64,000 bases of DNA, taken from NCBI RefSeq assembly GCF_000178955.2, contig NC_016631.1, forward strand, positions 3,038,001 through 3,102,000, given 5' to 3'. Positions 54,496-61,898 of the stretch are shown here, piece by piece. Position 1 is the stretch's first letter, and each line of letters starts with the position of its first letter. This DNA comes from Granulicella mallensis MP5ACTX8 (GTDB taxonomy: Bacteria > Acidobacteriota > Terriglobia > Terriglobales > Acidobacteriaceae). Under the pieces are notes generated by a model. It was not told the origin of the DNA, did not search any database, and was given only the letters and a program-made list of their open reading frames with translations. The position numbers were made by a program, and so were the translations under genes.

Positions 54496-56069
54496 AGCGC
54501 GAAGAGATGATCGCTCGCGTTCGCGAACGCAGCGAACCTTGGGATGTAATTGTGATCGGCGGCGGAGCTACCGGAGCTGGCGTCGCGGTAGATGCTGCGA
54601 CCCGGGGATTCTCGGTCCTGCTGCTGGAGCGCGAAGACTTTGCGAAGGGTACCTCAAGCCGCAGCACCAAGCTAGTTCATGGCGGTGTGCGCTATCTGGA
54701 GCAAGGCAATGTGTCTCTCGTGATGGAGGCCCTTAAAGAGCGCGGCATCCTCCGTCAGAACGCACCCCATCTTGTTCACGATGTGCAGTTCGTCGTTCCG
54801 AACTACTCCTGGTGGGAGGCTCCCTTTTACGGAATCGGTTTGAAGATCTACGACCTGCTCGCCGGCAAATATGGATTCGGCAAATCCGAGCTTCTGTCCC
54901 GTGAAGAGACCTTGGAACGCCTGCCAACCTTGCGGCAGGACGGCCTACGTGGGGGTGTCATCTATCACGATGGTCAGTTCGACGACTCGCGCTTGTTGAT
55001 TCACCTGATCGCAACCGCAGTCGACCACGGCGCAGTCGCGTTGAACTATGCTCCGGTCATCGAGCTGCAAAAAGACGCAGACGGCTTTGTCGATGGTGTG
55101 ATCGCCGTCGACAGCGAGACCTCCGAACGCTTCACGCTACAGGCCCGCGTGGTCGTGAATGCCACCGGCATCTTTACCGACGAGATCCGGCGGATGGCCG
55201 ATAAGCAGGCCGATACGATGGTCGCGCCCAGCCAGGGAATCCACCTGGTGCTCGACCGCTCTTTCCTGCGCGGTAACACAGCGGTGATGGTGCCCCATAC
55301 CAGTGATGGCCGCGTGCTCTTCGCGATTCCCTGGCATGAACACACCGTTGTTGGAACGACCGACACGCCGATTGAGCACGCTTCCTATGAGCCTCTTCCC
55401 TTTGAGCAGGAGATCGAGTTTGTGCTCGAGACTGCCAGCGAATACCTGAGCCGGCCGCCAAAGCGTGAGGATGTTCTGAGCATCTATGTGGGCATTCGTC
55501 CCCTGGTGAAAGCAGGAGGCGAGGCCGGTAAGACTTCGGCGCTCTCTCGCGACCACACCATTCACATCGACCAATCAGGATTGCTGACGATCGTCGGCGG
55601 CAAGTGGACGACCTATCGCCATATGGCCGAAGATACTGTGAATCATGCCATTACGCTCGGCAAACTGGCCGACAGCCCCTGCGTGACGCACGACCTGCAT
55701 ATTCATGGCTACGCGGAAAACATCGACCCCCATGAGGGCTTGGCCGTCTACGGCTCTGACGCAGAGCATATCCGTCAGCTCGCGAAGGAACGTCCCGAAC
55801 TAGCCAAACAACTTCATCCTGACTTGCCCTACATCGCGGCTGAAGTTGTCTGGGCAGCGAGGACGGAGATGGCGAGGTCGGTCGAAGATGTACTTGCGCG
55901 CAGAACGCGTGCCCTCTTCCTCAATGCCCATGCGGCCATCGCCATGGCCCCCGATGTGGCTTCTCTGCTTGCAGCAGAGTTTGGCAAAGACAAGGCCTGG
56001 GCTGAAGCAGAGGTAAAGAGTTTCAATCAACTGGCTAAACAGTACACGCTACAAAAGACAGAGGTATAG
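54492..56069 (+). CDS. glpD: Aerobic glycerol-3-phosphate dehydrogenase
   Basis: FAD enzyme at the inner membrane oxidising glycerol 3-phosphate to dihydroxyacetone phosphate and passing electrons to quinone. It starts at the ATG at 54492 in the ATGA overlap with glpK, with AAGGAG five bases upstream; 525 residues. The FAD-binding start DVIVIGGGATGAGVAVDAAT (about 17-36) is followed by GTSSRSTKLVHGGVRYLEQG, the GlpD signature, then GLLTIVGGKWTTYRHMAED, and a C-terminal helical DAO_C domain (VVWAARTEMARSVEDVLARR). Translation is coupled to glpK. Confidence 0.95.
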   Translation: MKREEMIARVRERSEPWDVIVIGGGATGAGVAVDAATRGFSVLLLEREDFAKGTSSRSTKLVHGGVRYLEQGNVSLVMEALKERGILRQNAPHLVHDVQFVVPNYSWWEAPFYGIGLKIYDLLAGKYGFGKSELLSREETLERLPTLRQDGLRGGVIYHDGQFDDSRLLIHLIATAVDHGAVALNYAPVIELQKDADGFVDGVIAVDSETSERFTLQARVVVNATGIFTDEIRRMADKQADTMVAPSQGIHLVLDRSFLRGNTAVMVPHTSDGRVLFAIPWHEHTVVGTTDTPIEHASYEPLPFEQEIEFVLETASEYLSRPPKREDVLSIYVGIRPLVKAGGEAGKTSALSRDHTIHIDQSGLLTIVGGKWTTYRHMAEDTVNHAITLGKLADSPCVTHDLHIHGYAENIDPHEGLAVYGSDAEHIRQLAKERPELAKQLHPDLPYIAAEVVWAARTEMARSVEDVLARRTRALFLNAHAAIAMAPDVASLLAAEFGKDKAWAEAEVKSFNQLAKQYTLQKTEV

Positions 56070-56072
56070 CAA

Positions 56073-56801
56073 ATGCGTTCTCCTATGCTTGGCGAATTCA
56101 TGGGTACGCTCATGATGATCCTGCTCGGTGATGGTGTGGTCGCCGGCGTACTGCTGAAGCGAAGCAAGGCGGAGAACTCCGGCTGGATGGTCATCACCAC
56201 GGCCTGGGGTTTTGCAGTGCTCTGCGGAATCTTCACGGCAATCCTCTTTGGCAGCAACGATGCGCATCTGAACCCAGCGATCACCCTTGCCTTCGCCGTT
56301 GAAACTAACAACTATTCAAAGCTGCTGCCCTATGCTGTGGCACAGATTGCGGGCGGCTTCTGCGGCGGAGTGCTGGTGTGGCTCTTCTATCTCCCTCACT
56401 GGAAGATTACGGAAGATGCAGAAGCCAAGCGCGGTGTCTTCTGCACCGCGCCGGCAATAAGGAACTATCCCGCCAACCTGATCTCGGAGATCATCGCCAC
56501 CTTTGTTCTGGTGATCGTTGCAGGCTCCATGAGCTCAAAGCTCGTCTTATCGAGCGGCGCTGCTGCCGGCCTGAGCCCGTACCTGATTAGCTGCCTGGTG
56601 TGGGGCATCGGACTTTCACTCGGCGGTACGACTGGCTATGCCATCAATCCGGCACGCGATTTCGGTCCACGTCTTGCTCATGCAGCACTGCCCATTGCAG
56701 GAAAGACTCACTCCGATTGGGCCTACTCCTGGGTTCCGATCATTGGCCCCGTCCTTGGCGCAAGCGCCGCTGGAATCGTACTACACCTGATCGGGGCTTA
56801 G
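56073..56801 (+). CDS. glpF: Glycerol uptake facilitator (MIP/aquaglyceroporin)
   Basis: Inner-membrane channel for passive glycerol entry, 242 residues with six membrane helices and the two pore half-helices carrying NPA motifs: HLNPAITLA (first) and GYAINPARDFGPR (second, with the Asp after NPAR typical of glycerol-type channels). It follows glpD by three bases, with AGAGG overlapping the glpD end. Together with glpK and glpD it completes glycerol uptake and entry to the triose pool; phospholipase C elsewhere in the window could supply glycerol from lipids. Confidence 0.94.
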   Translation: MRSPMLGEFMGTLMMILLGDGVVAGVLLKRSKAENSGWMVITTAWGFAVLCGIFTAILFGSNDAHLNPAITLAFAVETNNYSKLLPYAVAQIAGGFCGGVLVWLFYLPHWKITEDAEAKRGVFCTAPAIRNYPANLISEIIATFVLVIVAGSMSSKLVLSSGAAAGLSPYLISCLVWGIGLSLGGTTGYAINPARDFGPRLAHAALPIAGKTHSDWAYSWVPIIGPVLGASAAGIVLHLIGA

Positions 56802-56818
56802 CCCGAACTGCGCTTCCC

Positions 56819-59146
56819 TTATTCCACCCGCTTCAGGCTGGCAAAGAAAAGATCGCGCCAGTGGTGAATGTCGGCAGACTGAATCTGGTGACGCAAGCGC
56901 AGCATGCGCCTACGCTGCTCTTTCACCGGCATCTCAATGGCCTGTTTCAAAGCATTCGCTACTCCGACTTCGTCGTACGGATTGACGAGGATCGCGCCAG
57001 TCTTCAACTCCGGCGCAGCTCCCGCAAACTCACTCAGAATCAGTACCCCATCGTCCTCCACGTGCGCCGCGCAATACTCCTTGGCTACAAGATTCATGCC
57101 ATCTTTGAGCGGAGTTACTAGTGCAATATGTGCAGCCTTGTAGAGAGCCAGAAGCTCTTCGTGCGATACAGACCGATGCATGTACTGAATCGGCGTCCAC
57201 CCCGGTTCCGCCAACTCCCCATTCACACTGGAGACCAACTTCTCCACCTCGGAGTGCAACTCCTGATAGCGCGGGATATTCTCGCGGCTGGGTACCACGA
57301 CCTGGATCAAGGTGATCTTACGGCGAAACTCAGGCTGATCGCGCAGCAACGCCCGGAAGGCTCGCAACCGCTCCGGAATTCCCTTCGTGTAATCCAGCCT
57401 GTCGATTCCAAGCGCGATACAAAGCCCTGGCGACTCGCAGCGAATCTCTGCCGCTCGACTCGACACAGCTTCTGAGGCGGCAACCGATGCAAGCTCATGG
57501 AAGTCGATGCTGATCGGCATGACCTGGATCAGGGTCACCCCTCGAGCACTCACCACCTTGCGATGATCGCCCCGGCCATCCAGCTTGATCTCCGGGATAA
57601 AAGTGCGCAGGCAGGCGACAAGGTTTCGCTGATCGCGCTCCGTCTGCAATCCAATAAAGTCGTAATCGAGCAGTCCTTGAAGAATCTCTCGCCGCCAGGG
57701 GAGCTTTTCAAAGATATCCGGCGGCGGAAAAGGAATATGCAGAAAGAAGGCAATCCGTGAACGCGGACGCTGTGCACGGATGGAGGTAGCAACCTGTAAC
57801 AGTTGATAGTCCTGCACCCAGACGATGTCCTCTTCACGCGTCACATGAAGAACAGCTTCGGCAAACTTCTGATTCACTCTGCGATAAAAATCCCAATAAA
57901 TCGGCTTGAAGACGCAATGCGTCTGCAAGTCATGAAATAGCGGCCAAAGGACCTCGTTGGAGAACCCCTCATAGTATTTCGCTTGCTCTTCCTCGCTCAG
58001 GAAGAGTGGTTCGTAATGATAATGATGTCCGCAGGTAGCTTCTTTCAACTGTGCGCGAATCTCCGGCGAGTCCTGGGTGCCCGCACTTCCGATCCAGACT
58101 CCACCATGCTCTTTCAAAAGAGGCTCCAGGGCGCTTACCAGGCCTCCACTGGAAGGCGTTGCCGTCAGCTTGCCTTGCTCCATAGCAAACGACAATGGAA
58201 TGCGGTTGGACACGACAACAAGACTCGTAGAGGGGGCCCCCTTCACACCGCTGATGGTCTCCATCTTCGATATTCCCTCCGGGCTTGGTGCTTCCTCTCG
58301 GTACGTGGACACAGCGGCCAGCCAGCCATCAAGAAACTCCAGCAGTTCCTGGGGCGGCTTCAGCCAGAGGTTAGCCAACGTGGGCCGAAACTCATTGCGC
58401 ACCAGGACGCGAAGACCCTGATCGCCCAAGGCGCAAAAGGCATCTTCATCGGTCTGGTCGTCGCCCAGATACGCCGCAAAGGTCCCCTGCGGCTCTTGCT
58501 TTAGAATATGCTCGACGGCGGTGGCCTTCGTGCAGCCCTTCCCACGCACCTCAAGTCCCCCATCGAACGGCAGCATCTCAAGCGCCGCCCCCGACGGCTC
58601 TATCTGGGCAAAGAGCGTCTCAGCCAACGCCCTGAGATCTCTCGCCTGATCGCTGTCGAGGCCTCGGGTATGCAGTGCCAGGCCGCTAGCCTTGCGTTCA
58701 ATGGATGAGCCGAACCCTTTTTCACCAATGGACCGATCGAACCAGTCAAGCTCCTCTATCTGCTTCTGGCTGAGAGAGGTCAACTGGTAGCCCCCCTCAG
58801 CCGATAGTTGTTCGCGCCCATGGCTTCCCCACATCTCGGCGTGAATGTCTTGCGGAAGAAGCGCCCTCAGCTCCCGCACAGGACGGCCAGTGACGAATAC
58901 CAGCTTCCCACCGGTCAAACGGCTGAGGCGATGCAGCCGCTCCTCCACCCCGGGATAAAGTTTGCTGCTCATCCGATCCTGAACGAAGGGAGCCAGGGTT
59001 CCGTCGTAGTCCAGCATCAACACAGAACGGTTCGCTGCAGCCAGTCTCTTGAAACCTCTCTGTGCAGCCTTCTTCGACCAGGCTCGGTCGTGGGCTTCCC
59101 TGCTGGACGGGTCTTTCTGCATTTCAATACCGCTCTTCTCTGCCAT
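56819..59146 (-). CDS. otsB-otsA: Fused trehalose-6-phosphate phosphatase/synthase (OtsB-OtsA order)
   Basis: Bifunctional trehalose synthesis enzyme of 775 residues. Residues about 30-285 are a HAD-type trehalose-6-P phosphatase (MLDYDGTLAPF, catalytic Asp46 and Asp48; FVTGRPVRELRALLP; YLGDDQTDEDAF). From about 305 it is a GT20 synthase (VVVSNRIPLSF, PSSGGLVSALEPLL, VQDYQLL, IDRLDYTKGIPERLRAF, LKDGMNLVAKEY). The order is phosphatase first, opposite to the common eukaryotic synthase-phosphatase fusion. I start at the ATG at 59146 (MAEKSGIEM); a longer frame to 59260 would overlap the divergent acyltransferase gene. It lets glucose-6-P and UDP-glucose go straight to trehalose, an osmo- and desiccation protectant. 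Confidence 0.92.
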   Translation of the reverse strand: MAEKSGIEMQKDPSSREAHDRAWSKKAAQRGFKRLAAANRSVLMLDYDGTLAPFVQDRMSSKLYPGVEERLHRLSRLTGGKLVFVTGRPVRELRALLPQDIHAEMWGSHGREQLSAEGGYQLTSLSQKQIEELDWFDRSIGEKGFGSSIERKASGLALHTRGLDSDQARDLRALAETLFAQIEPSGAALEMLPFDGGLEVRGKGCTKATAVEHILKQEPQGTFAAYLGDDQTDEDAFCALGDQGLRVLVRNEFRPTLANLWLKPPQELLEFLDGWLAAVSTYREEAPSPEGISKMETISGVKGAPSTSLVVVSNRIPLSFAMEQGKLTATPSSGGLVSALEPLLKEHGGVWIGSAGTQDSPEIRAQLKEATCGHHYHYEPLFLSEEEQAKYYEGFSNEVLWPLFHDLQTHCVFKPIYWDFYRRVNQKFAEAVLHVTREEDIVWVQDYQLLQVATSIRAQRPRSRIAFFLHIPFPPPDIFEKLPWRREILQGLLDYDFIGLQTERDQRNLVACLRTFIPEIKLDGRGDHRKVVSARGVTLIQVMPISIDFHELASVAASEAVSSRAAEIRCESPGLCIALGIDRLDYTKGIPERLRAFRALLRDQPEFRRKITLIQVVVPSRENIPRYQELHSEVEKLVSSVNGELAEPGWTPIQYMHRSVSHEELLALYKAAHIALVTPLKDGMNLVAKEYCAAHVEDDGVLILSEFAGAAPELKTGAILVNPYDEVGVANALKQAIEMPVKEQRRRMLRLRHQIQSADIHHWRDLFFASLKRVE

Positions 59147-59258
59147 AAATGTACCTGCGATATAAGATGCAGACACTAAGCTGATCGCATGGCTCCTCGG
59201 CCCGGTGACGCGCATCCAATAGAGCGCGTCTTTGAGATTGAAGATTCGAGAACCTATC

Positions 59259-60026
59259 ATGCCCCCATTTACCTATCGCGAACTTGACCCCACCCCTGAA
59301 GCGAAGACACGCTTTACCCAATGGATTCAACAGCTCGACGAGCAGTTCACCCAGCACGCAGGCTATGAGCGGCGTTCGGAGATCGTGCGAGAAGAGCTAC
59401 GAAAGCTCTTCCTGCCTCAGAATTCTGCGACCGATCCCGCCAATACTCTGGTTGACTTGTCGCTAGACCCTCGCAACATCACACTGGAGCCTGAATACTA
59501 CGGCGACGTGGACCCGGTTCGATACTCCGAGCGCAAACCGCTCATCTATCTTTGGCAGATGTTCGATCGCTCTCCGCTCGGGCTCAATCATTGGCTTGGC
59601 TTTCGTCTCCGCGCCATGCTCGGCCGGCACATCTTCCAGCACATCGGGAACAACGTAAAGATCTTTCACAACGTCGAGTTCACCTTTGGCTATAACCTCA
59701 CCATCGAAGACAACTGTGTGATTCACAGAAATGTTCTCCTCGACGATCGAGGAGGCATCCTTCTGCGGCGCGGCACAAGCGTCTCGGACTATGCCAATAT
59801 CTATAGCCATACGCATGATTTAAACGAGCAGGCGAAGGTCACCAACAAGGTCACCGAGCTCGGCCCCAACGCACGCGTCACGTATCACTCTACGGTTCTC
59901 GCAGGTGTCCAGATCGGCGAGGATGCCATGCTCGGAGCCATGGGAGTCGCAACCAAAGATGTCGAGCCACACCACGTCAACGTAGGCATTCCAGCGAGGA
60001 CAGTACGCATTAAAGACCGAGGCTAG
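59259..60026 (+). CDS. Left-handed beta-helix (hexapeptide) acyltransferase, maltose O-acetyltransferase-like
   Basis: Probable acetyl-CoA-dependent O-acyltransferase of 255 residues. The ATG at 59259 is preferred to an upstream TTG. The C-terminal two thirds are hexapeptide turns (IGNNVKIFHNVEFTFGYNLT, IEDNCVIHRNVLLDDRG), the catalytic His in IYSHTHD, and the closing LAGVQIGEDAMLGAMGVATKDVEPHHVNVGIPA. The N-terminal 110 residues are helical and unlike MaaA/NodL. The acceptor is unknown; polysaccharide or trehalose decoration are possibilities. It is divergent from the trehalose gene and ends 4 bp from the convergent DUF3738 gene. Confidence 0.82.
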   Translation: MPPFTYRELDPTPEAKTRFTQWIQQLDEQFTQHAGYERRSEIVREELRKLFLPQNSATDPANTLVDLSLDPRNITLEPEYYGDVDPVRYSERKPLIYLWQMFDRSPLGLNHWLGFRLRAMLGRHIFQHIGNNVKIFHNVEFTFGYNLTIEDNCVIHRNVLLDDRGGILLRRGTSVSDYANIYSHTHDLNEQAKVTNKVTELGPNARVTYHSTVLAGVQIGEDAMLGAMGVATKDVEPHHVNVGIPARTVRIKDRG

Positions 60027-60030
60027 TCCC

Positions 60031-60819
60031 CTAGTTGGCCGATGGCCGTTCTACATGGTCGATGACATAGTCATCCACCGGTCCCTTTTCTGCCTGGAGT
60101 TTCAGGCCAAGCTGCTCCCTTACGGCATCGAAGATCGATGGACGATCCCTCAGCTCCGGCGGCAAGTTCTCTTTCGAGACCTCCGGCGGAAGTTCAGGAG
60201 CAAAGGACAGCGTAAAGTCGTAGTTCTTGTCGAGCCCGGTCTTGTCGATCACCGGACGCCCATCTCTTTGCAGTTGCTGTCCAAGCCACCAGCAGAGATA
60301 GGACATCGGAACCCTGGCTCCAACAAATGCGCTGTCACTGCCCGCATTGATAGGAATCTTGAAGTCCTGTTCACGGTCATCGGCCTTCATCTTCAGGCCA
60401 GACTTATCGACAGTCAGCGCATAGACAGGGCCTTCTTTAACCACTTTATGAAACTTCAAATTGAATCTGTCTGCCAGCAGATTTTGAAACATGACATGAA
60501 GATCGTCGATACCGTAGGGATGGTCTGTCCTGGCCTCAACATCGTAGCGGTCAGTATTGAGCCAGTCCGGCCCGCCTGAGATCTGCCGCATGGGTACCTT
60601 GTACATCAGGCTGATCATGAGCTTGATCGGAATATTCTGAGCTACATATCCACGACCGTCAGGCAGTGGCTTAATACCACCACCCTGTCCGCCAGATTGC
60701 GAAGGCCTGATCGAAGCCACCTCGAACGTCAACCTGTTTGGCTTGTCCTGACCCTGCGCGAACAACCCCGTGCTTGCTGCAACCATTACAGCCAGGAGGC
60801 ACGCTGTGCGCTTGAACAT
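60031..60819 (-). CDS. Secreted DUF3738 (TIGR03435) protein, isolated copy next to nanE
   Basis: The sixth DUF3738 domain of the window, 262 residues from the ATG at 60819, with AGGGGA just upstream. Signal peptide MFKRTACLLAVMVAASTGLFAQ, then FEVASIRPSQSGGQGGG, GPDWLNTDRYDVEA, LLADRFNLKFHKVVKEGPVYAL, PVIDKTGLDKNYDFTLSF, LGLKLQAEKGPVDDYVID and the C-terminal HVERPSAN. It starts 26 bp after the nanE stop on the same strand, so it is probably transcribed with nanE rather than with the BlaI cluster 30 kb away. Function unknown. Confidence 0.86.
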   Translation of the reverse strand: MFKRTACLLAVMVAASTGLFAQGQDKPNRLTFEVASIRPSQSGGQGGGIKPLPDGRGYVAQNIPIKLMISLMYKVPMRQISGGPDWLNTDRYDVEARTDHPYGIDDLHVMFQNLLADRFNLKFHKVVKEGPVYALTVDKSGLKMKADDREQDFKIPINAGSDSAFVGARVPMSYLCWWLGQQLQRDGRPVIDKTGLDKNYDFTLSFAPELPPEVSKENLPPELRDRPSIFDAVREQLGLKLQAEKGPVDDYVIDHVERPSAN

Positions 60820-60845
60820 ATTCCCCTCATGCCAACGTCTGTAGT

Positions 60846-61568
60846 TTACGTCGCACCCGTTCCCGCATGGCATAAGGCCTCAACAAATCGTGCCGTAATG
60901 GACCGGGGACAGGTAATAGCCGCGCCCACGACAACCGCATGCACACCGGCTTGCAAGGCTCTGCTGACCTCTTCCGGCTGCTTCACATGACCTTCCAGGA
61001 TGACTGGAATCCTGAGCCTGTTGAGAAGACTGTCCAGCAATGTCCAGGAGATGGTGCGGGCACCTTCCGTATCGGCGGTATATCCATACAAGGTAGAGGC
61101 AACAGCGTCCGCTCCGGCGGCCTCAGCGGCGAGAGCATCCTCAAGCGTGGCAATATCCGCGAGGACTGGCCGCCTCAGTTCCTCATGGATACGAGGAATG
61201 ATCTCTGTCCATGGCTCGGCCTCGGCAAGGCGACGCCTTGTGCAATCCAGCGCAATGATGTCCGCGCCGGCGTCACTGATCTCCTTCGCTGACTTAAAGT
61301 TCGGGGTAATGTAAACCCTGCCGTCTCGATCCTGCGTCTTGAGCAGGCCAATGATAGGAAGATCTGTCTTCGTCCGAAAAGAGACTATCCGTTCAGCACC
61401 TTCGGCCCTCAACCCTCCGGCGCCGCCTTGCAGAACGGAGAGGGCGATGCGCGTGAGAGTCTCTGTATCGTCCAGTGGATCGCCATGCGGAGCCTGGCAC
61501 GAAACCACCAGGCTCCCACGTAGAGCTTGCAAAGCACGTTGCTCAGAGGCGACAGGCAATGAGGACAC
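60846..61568 (-). CDS. nanE: N-acetylmannosamine-6-phosphate 2-epimerase
   Basis: TIM-barrel enzyme converting ManNAc-6-P to GlcNAc-6-P in sialic acid and amino-sugar catabolism. It has 240 residues with the NanE phrases LVVSCQAPHGDPL, PIIGLLKTQD, VYITPNF, DIIALDCTRRRL, LADIATLEDALAAEAAGADA, VASTLYGYT, VILEGHVKQPEEV and GVHAVVVGAAIT. No sialic acid lyase, ManNAc kinase or nagA/nagB lies in the window. With GH20 and the GlcNAc-bearing glycan locus it points to amino-sugar use. Confidence 0.92.
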   Translation of the reverse strand: MSSLPVASEQRALQALRGSLVVSCQAPHGDPLDDTETLTRIALSVLQGGAGGLRAEGAERIVSFRTKTDLPIIGLLKTQDRDGRVYITPNFKSAKEISDAGADIIALDCTRRRLAEAEPWTEIIPRIHEELRRPVLADIATLEDALAAEAAGADAVASTLYGYTADTEGARTISWTLLDSLLNRLRIPVILEGHVKQPEEVSRALQAGVHAVVVGAAITCPRSITARFVEALCHAGTGAT

Positions 61569-61665
61569 TATAGATATCTCCCGAGGGTCTATTCGACAAT
61601 TCTATGCTGCGTCACATGAAGCCGTTTCCAGAACCGTGTAGAAGCAGTTTGCCTTTGCTCTTGTT

Positions 61666-61852
61666 TTTCTGGTTGTCATTCCGAGCGCAGCGAGGAACCT
61701 GCTTCCTCCCGTTTTTCGCCAGTATCACCACGAACATGACACGTAACCACAAACCAACCCCATTCAGTTTCTCCCCATACACTTTCTGGGTTGTACGAGC
61801 AAAGAACGGGAGGCAGCAGATTCCTCACTTCGCTCGGAATGACAACCAGAAA
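61666..61852. repeat. Long inverted-repeat element, copy 2
   Basis: Arms of about 47 bp (61666-61713 and 61805-61852) are inverted copies differing at about four positions and match the arms of the element at 35657-35843 (TTCTGGTTGTCATTCCGAGCG). The 90-bp centre differs from copy 1 and has no obvious hairpin. It fills most of the 330-bp gap between nanE and the TonB receptor. No coding sign. Confidence 0.85.
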
Positions 61853-61898
61853 GGCAAGTACACCGCCCATAAATCACGCGTGCAACGCTCCATATCCG

